DNA from: Pedobacter nutrimenti | Lineage (GTDB): Bacteria > Bacteroidota > Bacteroidia > Sphingobacteriales > Sphingobacteriaceae | NCBI RefSeq assembly: GCF_003208655.1 | Contig: NZ_QKLU01000003.1 | Coordinates: 1-64,000, forward strand | Length of the DNA stretch: 64,000 nucleotides | Direction of reading: 5' to 3' | Position numbers and translations under genes: made by a program | Shown: piece after piece, positions 42,936-50,722 of the stretch | Position numbering within the stretch: the stretch's first letter is position 1 | Layout: each line of letters starts with the position of its first letter | Notes under the pieces: generated by a model | Database searches by the model: none | What the model was told of the DNA's origin: nothing | Seen by the model: the letters and a program-made list of their open reading frames with translations, nothing else

Positions 42936-43570
42936 TGGGTTTGTTAGCCGATCCGTGCCCACTTTCTATTAACCCGGAGACATTGGCTTTTTTTGTGAGC
43001 CGCATAACTGTTCAGGATGGCACTATCCTTTTTACCTATCAGGATAATCAACGGGATACAGCGATAGAATTTTGGTCGGACGAGAGGCACCTTGTACCTG
43101 TTTCTACTGGAATGTGGTTGGTGTATGAGGGATTACCCGCACAGGTCAGGCATTTGTTTTTAAGCCATTCAGCAACTGATATTCTTTGTTTCTGCCAAAA
43201 ACGACCAGATTGGCTAAAGATTCCAGGCAGTGTTGCATTTGCTTCTTTAGGGTTGTTGGCCAGTGCGGATCAAATATCTTTTCTGAAACAACACTTTGTC
43301 AACGCAAAGGTGCATACGCTATTTGATGCCGAACTTACAGGCAGGGTCACAGATTGTAAAGTCGCATTGTGGAAGTCGGGGAAAGACGCTTTTTTCAAGG
43401 TCACCGACGATCTAATACAGATTACTTATCGCAAACGCAAATTCAATATCCCTGCCACTTCTTTTTCACTAAACCGTTTTGAAAAAGTTGTTGGCATACG
43501 CTCAGGTATACGCACCCACAAACCTAAAAACGGCTACTGTTCTTTTCGCGAACAGTTTAATCTGATTTAA
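42935..43570 (+). CDS. Mobile-element protein of unknown function
   Basis: A 211-residue soluble protein whose ATG overlaps the preceding stop (TAATG). It has no signal or membrane segment. LFLSHSATDILCFCQKRPDWLK and a later ELTGRVTDCKVALWKSGKD segment suggest a compact alpha/beta fold, possibly a distant TOPRIM-like domain, but key acidic residues are not clear. The C-terminus is basic (GIRSGIRTHKPKNGYCSF). A strong terminator follows, so it ends the long transfer operon. Confidence 0.55.
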   Translation: MGLLADPCPLSINPETLAFFVSRITVQDGTILFTYQDNQRDTAIEFWSDERHLVPVSTGMWLVYEGLPAQVRHLFLSHSATDILCFCQKRPDWLKIPGSVAFASLGLLASADQISFLKQHFVNAKVHTLFDAELTGRVTDCKVALWKSGKDAFFKVTDDLIQITYRKRKFNIPATSFSLNRFEKVVGIRSGIRTHKPKNGYCSFREQFNLI

Positions 43571-43617
43571 CCACTAAGTACTACGTGTAAGAATCTTAAA
43601 AGCAGATAACTAACAGC

Positions 43618-43651
43618 AATAGAGCCTGGTTCCTACGGACCAGGCTCTATT
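43618..43651 (+). terminator. Strong bidirectional terminator at the end of the transfer region
   Basis: A perfect 13-bp stem (43618-43630 with 43639-43651) with an 8-base loop. It closes the operon that runs from the tra genes to 43570. Confidence 0.85.
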
Positions 43652-43717
43652 GCCGTGCTTAAAATTTAACCTAATAAAATCGATACCAAATAAAGAGAAT
43701 CTTAAAACAACAGCACT

Positions 43718-44377
43718 ATGAACATTGAACTAAAAAATATCAAGTACTACGAATCCTTTAGCGAAGAAACACTTGCTTTCCAGGCGAGTCTATACATCGA
43801 AGGCAAACGTGTAGGAACCGCAAAAAACGATGGTCGTGGAGGCCCGACCTATTACGATGGAGATAATAAAGAGGGACGAGAACTTATACATCAGGCAGAG
43901 CAATATGCGAAAGCACTTCCTGATAAACATTATCCTAAAGATGATTATATGGAGGCATTTTCTATACCTATGACACTTGAACACCACATTGATGACCTAC
44001 TTAATGATTACTTAGGTAAAAAAGAGTTGGAAAAAATCCAGAAGAAGGTGGCAAAGGATATGGAAAAAGGTATTGTATTTGGCAAACCCAATGATAATTC
44101 ATGGAGCGTCCAAACCTACAGTGTGCCACTTAAACAAGTGTTGTCTCATCCCAAAGGCCCCGAGAGCGTAACCAACACCATCGCAAAAAACATATTCAAA
44201 GAGCTAAAGGATGGGGTTAAGATCTTAAATACGAACATCCCTGAAAGCATTTTAAAAAACGCTGGACTTTTCGCAGACCAATATGTAAAACCATTGGTTC
44301 AGGATATTGGGCAACATGGTATAAATTCAGCGGAAAATACAAACGAACACAACAAGTCACAAGGCAGGTCGCTTTAG
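43718..44377 (+). CDS. Hypothetical protein of Bacteroidetes mobile elements
   Basis: A 219-residue soluble protein without export signals. The N-terminal half is beta-rich (ETLAFQASLYIEGKRVGTAKNDGRGGPTYY) and followed by helical, charged segments. I have seen similar proteins near transfer regions but cannot name a domain. It stands alone between two terminators and is thus separately expressed. Confidence 0.55.
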   Translation: MNIELKNIKYYESFSEETLAFQASLYIEGKRVGTAKNDGRGGPTYYDGDNKEGRELIHQAEQYAKALPDKHYPKDDYMEAFSIPMTLEHHIDDLLNDYLGKKELEKIQKKVAKDMEKGIVFGKPNDNSWSVQTYSVPLKQVLSHPKGPESVTNTIAKNIFKELKDGVKILNTNIPESILKNAGLFADQYVKPLVQDIGQHGINSAENTNEHNKSQGRSL

Positions 44378-44432
44378 GACAAACTGGAATTCAATTATAC
44401 CGACGTTCACCATCGCATAAAGATAAAGTTTT

Positions 44433-44459
44433 AAGGAGGCTATCTAGCCTTCTTTTTTG
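44433..44459 (+). terminator. Intrinsic terminator
   Basis: AAGGAGGCTA (44433-44442) folds on TAGCCTTCTT with a two-base loop, followed by TTTTT. It ends the 43718-44377 transcript. Confidence 0.75.
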
Positions 44460-44511
44460 TGTAAAAAGATTATTATAACCAAAAGTAGCTAATAAAGAGT
44501 AGTTTACAAGA

Positions 44512-44718
44512 GTGGGAAACTTTATCGGTAGCGATTTAGTAATGGTGCTTACTGCACTTGATTACCTTGTAAATCAATACTGCAAATATAAAAAAGAAAG
44601 AGGGGTCATACCATTGAAAGTGATAAACGGCCTTATTTTATTTTTAATGCATTTTCTGCTTTTTCTACTTTTAGTGATCCTGAAAGTTTTAAATACCTTC
44701 TTTAGAGATAAAAAGTGA
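44512..44718 (+). CDS. Small membrane protein, unknown
   Basis: A 68-residue frame from GTG 44512. It has a basic middle (KYKKERG) and one strong C-terminal membrane helix (GLILFLMHFLLFLLLVILKVL). It is bracketed by two clear terminators, which supports its being a separate expressed gene. No homologue comes to mind; the start codon is uncertain. Confidence 0.4.
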   Translation: MGNFIGSDLVMVLTALDYLVNQYCKYKKERGVIPLKVINGLILFLMHFLLFLLLVILKVLNTFFRDKK

Positions 44719-44720
44719 TA

Positions 44721-44750
44721 AAAGCAGCCTTTTTAAGCTGCTTTCTTTCT
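44721..44750 (+). terminator. Intrinsic terminator
   Basis: AAAGCAGC (44721-44728) pairs with GCTGCTTT (44737-44744), followed by a T-rich tract. Confidence 0.75.
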
Positions 44751-44775
44751 TATGTTTTGTGCTATCGCTTAGGGG

Positions 44776-45127
44776 TTGGATATAGATCAGGTACATATTC
44801 ATACAGATCTAGGAGATTGCAAAGTTATCTCGATGGCTTTTTCTTCTAACTTCATACATGGACAAAATAAAAAATTAGGAAATTATATAGAAGCCGTTTT
44901 TTTTCAAGCACACATTGAGCTTTCTAAGCTACTCTTCAACATGGAATTGATGTAACAGGATTAAATAATTACGGAAAAAAAGTTTGCTTTGAAGCAAGGG
45001 AGGGACGAGTTCCAAAGTTGGCTCAAGACGATACGGATTTCCTTTCAACGATAACCTGTGAGTTCGGAATGGCTTTTCCTTTAAACCACGAAATATTAAT
45101 TTGCAGACTGCTAATTTTATATATCAC
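44776..45127 (+). pseudogene. Decayed coding remnant, identity unknown
   Basis: Two protein-like stretches lie in different frames. From 44776 a frame reads LDIDQVHIHTDLGDCKVISM and runs to a stop at 44953-44955. From about 44928 another frame reads HGIDVTGLNNYGKKVCFEAR and continues to 45127 and slightly beyond. They join well across a single frameshift near 44930. There is no start codon context and I cannot name the family. Nothing else is evident in this 380-base gap. Confidence 0.3.
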
Positions 45128-45134
45128 TGATCAT

Positions 45135-45341
45135 CTATTTCAAGTAATAAATTGAAATATGCGCATAGGCACCAAAGACAACGACCGACATGATCAGTAT
45201 AAAGAAAAAATAAAATATAATATCCATTAAAGTGATCGCATATTTTTTTCTTTTCTTTTGTTCACGTTTTTTAGGTGCTTTACCTCCTTTCAATTTTGGA
45301 GGAACTTGTCTAATGACACCGAGTTTAGATTGACATGGCAT
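45135..45341 (-). CDS. Small basic membrane protein (KKRKK...VFGAYAH type)
   Basis: A 68-residue protein. The first 35 residues are strongly basic (KGGKAPKKREQKKRKKYA), followed by one membrane helix (ITLMDIIFYFFFILIMSVVVFGAYAHI). It is the last gene of the minus-strand cargo cluster, 13 bases after the PAP2 gene. A broken relative lies at 59376-59530 on the other strand. Function unknown; the basic tail suggests contact with phospholipid or nucleic acid. Confidence 0.6.
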   Translation of the reverse strand: MPCQSKLGVIRQVPPKLKGGKAPKKREQKKRKKYAITLMDIIFYFFFILIMSVVVFGAYAHISIYYLK

Positions 45342-45354
45342 ATCACCTAATTGA

Positions 45355-46149
45355 TTAAAATGTTTTCACCATCCCGAGTCCGAAAGTACCTGATCTGTAA
45401 GTCGGCATAATTAGTGCATTATTTTTAGGTTTGTTGGAGAATATTCTTTTGATTTTGGGGTATAACCAGTACGAGGCCTGGGTTGACAGTACACCAAGTC
45501 CAGCTCCCGCCACCACATCACTAAACCAGTGCCTATTGTTGTACATTCTCAAAATCCCTACTGTTGCAGCTGCGGTATAGCCTGAGATCGTGTACCAGAC
45601 CGATTGGTCACCATATTCTCTGCGAAGAAATTCAGCCGAGGCAAATGCCTCCGCTGCGTGGCCGGAGGGAAATGCTCTCGGAGTTCCATCTGGCCTAGTG
45701 ACAGCGGTGATCCCCTTAAGGCTTTGGGTAGTTGCATTTAAGATGATATTGGACAATAAATAAACCCCGCTTTGATCTAAGAGGCTATTTTTACCTTTAA
45801 GGCCTAATCCATTAAGTGCAAACACTGCTGCCCCAGGTGCAAATTGAAGGTAGTTGTCGACTATAAATTGCTTGTGGGGATGTTCGCTGTAAAATTCATG
45901 TTTTGCCTCAACGTCCAAATTTGTCAGCGCATTGTTTCCCAGCTTTACAAATCCATAAGCTAGCGCAACTGAAGGAATGATGATTGACGATACACGAACA
46001 GGGTTTTTAAAATTTTGTTGTTGATCTGCTTTCTTTTTACCTGATGTATCAGATATCGATTTGAAAACTACCGGAGGAGATTGACTGAATAAACTTGTAG
46101 TCCAAAACATCAAAAGGATTGAAATAGTATATGTAATGTGGTTTTTCAT
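45355..46149 (-). CDS. PAP2-family phosphatase, exported
   Basis: A 264-residue protein with signal peptide (SILLMFWTTSLFSQ) and the three PAP2 motifs: TAVTRPDGTP (about 122-131), FPSGHAAEAFA (about 133-143) and RMYNNRHWFSDVVAG (about 183-197). It would act in the periplasm on lipid or undecaprenyl phosphates, or related phosphate esters. Neighbours are MgtC, a second degenerate PAP2 protein and small membrane proteins, pointing to envelope stress functions. Confidence 0.88.
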   Translation of the reverse strand: MKNHITYTISILLMFWTTSLFSQSPPVVFKSISDTSGKKKADQQQNFKNPVRVSSIIIPSVALAYGFVKLGNNALTNLDVEAKHEFYSEHPHKQFIVDNYLQFAPGAAVFALNGLGLKGKNSLLDQSGVYLLSNIILNATTQSLKGITAVTRPDGTPRAFPSGHAAEAFASAEFLRREYGDQSVWYTISGYTAAATVGILRMYNNRHWFSDVVAGAGLGVLSTQASYWLYPKIKRIFSNKPKNNALIMPTYRSGTFGLGMVKTF

Positions 46150-46178
46150 TTTTTAAATTATTTGATCTGATTTTACGA

Positions 46179-46388
46179 CTACCAATGGGTGTTAAAAAAA
46201 TGGATCATTTTCATGATAATAGCAGCTCCGAGTAAAACTGCCAGTATCCAGAAAAAAATCATCGAATAAAGCCCTGGCCTAATAGTCTTTTTTTTCTTTT
46301 TTGTTTTAGGTTTAAGTGAAGGTCTAGGCATATTTATTGTGTTTTTCACCGATTTATCCAGTTTATTTTTATGTGCATTCGACTTCAT
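46179..46388 (-). CDS. Small basic membrane protein
   Basis: A 69-residue protein with a lysine-rich N-terminus (RPSLKPKTKKKKKTIRPG) and one membrane helix (IFFWILAVLLGAAIIMKMI). It has the same layout as the 45135 gene product but no clear sequence match. It lies 3 bases after mgtC, so it may be a modulator of MgtC or PAP2. Confidence 0.55.
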   Translation of the reverse strand: MKSNAHKNKLDKSVKNTINMPRPSLKPKTKKKKKTIRPGLYSMIFFWILAVLLGAAIIMKMIHFFNTHW

Positions 46389-46391
46389 CCC

Positions 46392-46874
46392 TCAATCGTC
46401 TAAGTCTTCATTCTTATGATATTCCTGCATTTTCTTCTTCCACTTTAAATACCATTGCTGATGGTGAAGGATTAATAAAAAGAAAATCGCCGCCGATGAG
46501 GCAAATGCGATAATGAGCATATTCAACCCAACTGCAACACCGATCGCGGCTGTACACCAAATTGTAGCAGCGGTGGTCAACCCCTGAGACTGGTTCCTTT
46601 TATCATTTTTATAAATAATTCCTGCACCCAAAAAGCCAATGCCAACAATTACATTAGCTATTATCCTGGAGACAGCAGCCGTATCATTTAAATGCTGTCC
46701 AATGGCTGTAAATAAGGTTGCACCCAAACAAACAGCAGCATAGGTCCTTATGCCGGCACTACCTCCGTGTTTTTCCCGGTCGAATCCAATCCATGCACCA
46801 AGAAGAAGGGCGATCAAAAGTCGTAAAGCAATGCTTAATTCATTTTCCAAGTCCATTTTTCCAATTAAATCCAT
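46392..46874 (-). CDS. mgtC: MgtC/SapB-family membrane protein
   Basis: A 160-residue protein with four to five membrane helices. The conserved LLGAWIGFDREKHGGSAGIRTYAAVCLGATLF motif (about 25-56) and GIGFLGAGIIYKN (about 78-90) identify the MgtC/SapB family. Members affect Mg2+ adaptation and membrane potential. It lacks the C-terminal ACT-like domain of some MgtC proteins. Context is an ion and envelope cluster. Confidence 0.9.
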   Translation of the reverse strand: MDLIGKMDLENELSIALRLLIALLLGAWIGFDREKHGGSAGIRTYAAVCLGATLFTAIGQHLNDTAAVSRIIANVIVGIGFLGAGIIYKNDKRNQSQGLTTAATIWCTAAIGVAVGLNMLIIAFASSAAIFFLLILHHQQWYLKWKKKMQEYHKNEDLDD

Positions 46875-46877
46875 AGG

Positions 46878-47054
46878 TTATCCCTCAAGATTTAAAAACC
46901 ATTCCTCAGCTTGTTTTATAGCTTCCTCAACAATGGCCAGTTCATTAACCGTTCTTTCCTGTTTTAGCTTGTTAGCGATCTCAATCGCTTTTTCCCTTAT
47001 AATTGGTTTCAGATCCTGCATTTCGAGCGGAAAGTTTTCTAATGTCCACGTCAT
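46878..47054 (-). CDS. Small soluble protein, YdaT-like (58 residues)
   Basis: On the minus strand ATG 47054 opens a 58-codon frame ending at TAA 46878-46880, 3 bases before mgtC. The product begins MTWTLENFPLEMQDLKPIIR and continues EKAIEIANKLKQERTVNELA. This matches small proteins starting MPW...YP...MKNL...VR-KAIEIAN that are widespread in bacteria (B. subtilis YdaT is one I recall), though the GY-EG-AI part is changed. Likely a real gene; role unknown, general stress proteins are typical. Confidence 0.65.
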   Translation of the reverse strand: MTWTLENFPLEMQDLKPIIREKAIEIANKLKQERTVNELAIVEEAIKQAEEWFLNLEG

Positions 47055-47085
47055 AAATATTTCTTTTTAGTATTAAAATTTTGAT

Positions 47086-47784
47086 TTATTTCTGTGTAAT
47101 GCCTGCGATAATATTAATTGTTAATGCGACAATAAACGTGTTAAAGGCAAAAGCTAAAATGCCGTGCATCCAGGCCAGCCGTCTTATTTTTCTAGAAGTA
47201 ATCTGCACATCTGAAACCTGAAAGGTCATTCCAATAACAAAAGAGAAGTAAGTGAAATCCATATAGTCGGGTTCTTCTTCATCTGGAAATATTAAGCCTT
47301 CCGGTTTTATGTTTTTTCCTCCCTTATGATGGTCCAAATCGCAATAATAAAGATGGGCGTAGCGCAATGTAAATACGGTGTGTAGGAGCCACCAAGAGCC
47401 TGCAACGCAAGCAAGAGGGATTATAGCGGTTCCGGAAAATTCCTTTTCGGTTTGGGATGAGGCATTTTCCAAGAGTAAAAGCACAGCCAATAGACTGGCG
47501 AATGCCGCTGCGATTACAAAGAAAAAAATCACTGTCCGGCTGGAATCCTGAGCATGAGCCTCATGCTTTACATCGGCAGGATGGGAGCTTAGAATGGTGA
47601 TCCATGCCAATATTAATGTACTCATAACATACGCTAGCCAAGTCAGCATGTAATGAATCGGATCTTTAAATTTACCTGTAGTAGCTACAAAAAACAGAAC
47701 TGAAACTCCTATTGAAGTATACAACTTGTGATGTGCATCCACTTGGTTGATGTAATTGGCTATTTTTCTTAGACGGTCTACCAT
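47086..47784 (-). CDS. DUF1345-family membrane protein
   Basis: A 232-residue protein with five hydrophobic helices. The ending DYMDFTYFSFVIGMTFQVSDVQITSRKIRRLAWMHGILAFAFNTFIVALTINI is the DUF1345 signature. Function is unknown in all species. It overlaps the upstream PAP2-like gene by 7 bases, so they are coupled. Confidence 0.88.
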   Translation of the reverse strand: MVDRLRKIANYINQVDAHHKLYTSIGVSVLFFVATTGKFKDPIHYMLTWLAYVMSTLILAWITILSSHPADVKHEAHAQDSSRTVIFFFVIAAAFASLLAVLLLLENASSQTEKEFSGTAIIPLACVAGSWWLLHTVFTLRYAHLYYCDLDHHKGGKNIKPEGLIFPDEEEPDYMDFTYFSFVIGMTFQVSDVQITSRKIRRLAWMHGILAFAFNTFIVALTINIIAGITQK

Positions 47785-48437
47785 GTTAATTTTCCCCTTC
47801 TTAAATAATAGAGGTATAATTTAAAAGTAAAATGGGCAATAACGAGACTGATTACTACCCCAATGAGGATTTCGTGTGGGTAGTTCCAACCACTATGTAA
47901 ATTAGTATACAAGTTGATAATTGCCCAGGCGACAACCATTGCTTTGAGCGGCCAGTAATGTTTCTTGAAATAAAGACAGCTGAAATAGGCAATTCCCGCT
48001 AAGCTTGAAGACATAGGAAGACAACCAAACTGTTTGCCAATCCCGACGGCTTTTACTTGCATGGAACCAGCCATAGTTTCCATATATAATGGACGCAGGT
48101 GTGCAAACAATAAGTTGACCGTGAAGATCATTCCATTGCAAACCACAACATACAACCCGATAAAAACTAGTACCTGCATAAATTTCATCTTATCATAAAA
48201 AAGTGTCATTAATACCAGGAAACCATAAAAGAGAATTAATAAATAGAAGTTTCCTGATTGTAGCATGAGCTTAGCAATAAATTGGTTATGGTTGTCGTTT
48301 GCCCAAAAAAGAATGGTTTCGTCAACTTCTACGATGTCGCTTAAAATGTGATGGTCTGCAAGGATAAATCCAATAAGCAGGGCAGAAAAAACCGTAACCG
48401 TCACCATAACGGGAAAATAGGTATCTAGTATTCTCAT
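47778..48437 (-). CDS. PAP2-like membrane protein with altered active site
   Basis: A 219-residue protein with about five membrane helices and a PAP2 layout. Motif 1 survives as FAHLRPLYME, but motif 2 (normally PSGH) reads LPMSSSLAG without His, and motif 3 reads LHSGWNYPHEILIG with the general His kept. The loss of the PSGH histidine suggests that phosphatase activity is absent or changed; it may be a lipid-binding or transport protein. It is the first gene of a coupled pair with DUF1345. Confidence 0.7.
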   Translation of the reverse strand: MRILDTYFPVMVTVTVFSALLIGFILADHHILSDIVEVDETILFWANDNHNQFIAKLMLQSGNFYLLILFYGFLVLMTLFYDKMKFMQVLVFIGLYVVVCNGMIFTVNLLFAHLRPLYMETMAGSMQVKAVGIGKQFGCLPMSSSLAGIAYFSCLYFKKHYWPLKAMVVAWAIINLYTNLHSGWNYPHEILIGVVISLVIAHFTFKLYLYYLRRGKLTW

Positions 48438-48573
48438 TGGATAATCAGGTTAAACTTTTGGATTCTTCATCTTTGTAGCGTTTGCTAGAATAGATCCGTT
48501 ATTCCCAATTGGCCACCGTCGTATGCACGGAAAACGATGGCCAGCCATAAGGCTTTAGGGAATGATATTGTCT

Positions 48574-50676
48574 TTAAGCTTTCTTCTTTCTTCCAGACTT
48601 AATGGTTTGTTTTTGGTTGTTTTTATAGGCAAGGAGGCGAAGTGCATTCCCAACGACGACTAAGGTGGAACCTTCATGTGCCATCACTGCGGGCCCGATA
48701 GAGGTCACCCCCAGAATCGTAAGCGGTATCAAAACTGCCACTACACCCAGACTAATCCAAAGGTTTTGCTTAATGATACCCTTTGCCTTGCGGCTTAAGC
48801 CTATTGCAAAAGGCAGACTTTCCAGCTTGTCTCCCATTAGGGCAATATCTGCGGTTTCTAAAGCGACATCAGATCCGGCAGCTCCCATAGCAATACCTAC
48901 CGTACTCTTGGCCATTGCCGGAGCATCATTAACACCATCACCAACCATAGCCACCATTTTTTCCGATTTATCCAGTTTTTGGACAGCTTTAACTTTATCC
49001 TCTGGCATGAGGTTACCCATCGCATCAGTGATGCCGATCTGTTTAGCAACAGCTTCAGCCACCTGCTGGTTATCCCCTGTCAGCATGATCATTTTTTTAA
49101 TACCTAACGCAGAAAGTTCTTTCAGCACATTTTTAGCCTCTTTACGGGGTACATCCATCAGAGATAGAATACCTATGAAATCCTTATCCTGTTTGACCAG
49201 CATAGAGGTGTGACCACCCTTTTCCAGGTCTTCCACTTGTTTGATGATCTCCGCTGGTACATTGTCTTTTTCAAACAATGCCTTATTTCCAATGAGTATC
49301 TTTTTACCGCCAACTTCCGCTTGTACGCCCCGTCCTGTGATGCCTTTCACTTTACTGGCCTCTGGAATAGATTGCTTTTTAAGTTTTTCAAGACCTCCTT
49401 TGACGATAGCCTCTGCAAGGGGATGGTCACTTAGTTTCTCTACTGCAATGGCTACGACCAGTAAATCCTCCTCAGAAATCCCGTTTAACGGGATCACGTT
49501 GGTTAACTGAGGTTTTCCTTCAGTCAGCGTGCCGGTTTTATCAAAAGCAATAGCATTCAGAGATCCCAGGTCTTCTAGTGGTCTTCCGCCTTTAATCAAA
49601 ACCCCACCTCTGGCAGCACGGGCGACACCGCTTAATACCGCACTTGGAGTGGAAATGGCAAGCGCACAAGGACTAGCGGCCACCAATACAGCCATCGCCC
49701 GGTAAAAGCTTTTGCTAAATGGTTCGTCGATCACCAGGAAAGCAAAACATAGCGCTGCCACCAGTACCAGTACAACTGGCACGAAGTACTTTTCGAATTT
49801 ATCTGTAAACAACTGAGTTGGAGATTTTTGTTTCTCCGCCTCATTGACCATTTTTACCAGACGGGAAATGGTTGAATCTTTGGCTTCTTTGATCACCTTA
49901 ACTTCCAGAACAGCTGCCCCGTTTATGGTACCTGCAAACACACGGTATTGGGGTTTAATGCTTTTTTCATTGGTGTAATCTTTATTTGGATCAGGAACAG
50001 GCGATTTGTCGACCGGTACACTTTCCCCGGTTATCGGTGCCTGATTTACGCTTCCTTCGCCTTTGATAACCACACCATCCGCCGGTATTTTACTGTTGGG
50101 TTTGATGACAATGAGATCCCCTAAAACCAATTCTTCAATACGAATTTCCTGTTGGCTGCCATCCCTAACCACCAATGCAGTTGGGGGAGCTAGGCTGGTC
50201 AGCGCCTCAATGGATTTACGTGCTTTACTCATTGCGTAATGTTCCAGTGCATGTCCCAAACTGAAAAGGAATAGCAACAGGGCACCTTCCATCCATGAAC
50301 CCAATATGGCAGCCCCGATTGCAGCAACCAGCATCAGGAAATCAATCTCAAACCCGCCTTTCATTATGGTTTGAATTGCTTCCTTGGCCGTAAAGAAGCC
50401 CCCAAAGAAATAGGCAATTATATAAAGGATAAGACTGACCAGTTCAGGCATACCTGCCACATAAGATAATCCGAAGCCCGCTCCCAGAGCAGTTCCGCAA
50501 ATCAATGAAAATATCAGCTCTGTATTTTTTCCGAAAACTCCGCTGTGTTCATGCCCTTTTTCTTCGACATGACTATCCGATTTACCAACGGCCCCGACTT
50601 TGGTGCTCGCTGATTTAGCCCCGTTTTTCACAGGTAGGGTTTTTGGTTGATTTCCATTTTTTTTGTCTGTTTTCAT
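48574..50676 (-). CDS. P1B-type heavy-metal-transporting ATPase (SPC type)
   Basis: A 700-residue P-type ATPase. The actuator has TGES (APITGESVPVD), the phosphorylation site is DKTGTLTEG, and the hinge is GDGVNDAPAMAKS. The metal-binding transmembrane motif is SPC (VLVAASPCALAISTPSAVL), with MAHEGSTLVVVGNALRLL in the last helix. SPC plus HEG(S/G)T marks the P1B-4 class, which exports Co2+, Fe2+ or Zn2+. No HMA domain is present, but the N-terminus has a His-containing stretch (SHVEEKGHEHSG). It probably works with the Cus-type RND system of this cargo cluster. Confidence 0.93.
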   Translation of the reverse strand: MKTDKKNGNQPKTLPVKNGAKSASTKVGAVGKSDSHVEEKGHEHSGVFGKNTELIFSLICGTALGAGFGLSYVAGMPELVSLILYIIAYFFGGFFTAKEAIQTIMKGGFEIDFLMLVAAIGAAILGSWMEGALLLFLFSLGHALEHYAMSKARKSIEALTSLAPPTALVVRDGSQQEIRIEELVLGDLIVIKPNSKIPADGVVIKGEGSVNQAPITGESVPVDKSPVPDPNKDYTNEKSIKPQYRVFAGTINGAAVLEVKVIKEAKDSTISRLVKMVNEAEKQKSPTQLFTDKFEKYFVPVVLVLVAALCFAFLVIDEPFSKSFYRAMAVLVAASPCALAISTPSAVLSGVARAARGGVLIKGGRPLEDLGSLNAIAFDKTGTLTEGKPQLTNVIPLNGISEEDLLVVAIAVEKLSDHPLAEAIVKGGLEKLKKQSIPEASKVKGITGRGVQAEVGGKKILIGNKALFEKDNVPAEIIKQVEDLEKGGHTSMLVKQDKDFIGILSLMDVPRKEAKNVLKELSALGIKKMIMLTGDNQQVAEAVAKQIGITDAMGNLMPEDKVKAVQKLDKSEKMVAMVGDGVNDAPAMAKSTVGIAMGAAGSDVALETADIALMGDKLESLPFAIGLSRKAKGIIKQNLWISLGVVAVLIPLTILGVTSIGPAVMAHEGSTLVVVGNALRLLAYKNNQKQTIKSGRKKKA

Positions 50677-50722
50677 AACTATGGGATTGATGTTAGTGTT
50701 GAAACTTTGAGCGGCCGAGAGG

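Noticed and set aside
48665..49213. 182-codon plus-strand frame opposite the P-type ATPase
   Set aside because: It is the antisense shadow of a well-conserved gene, with serine-rich, non-domain composition.
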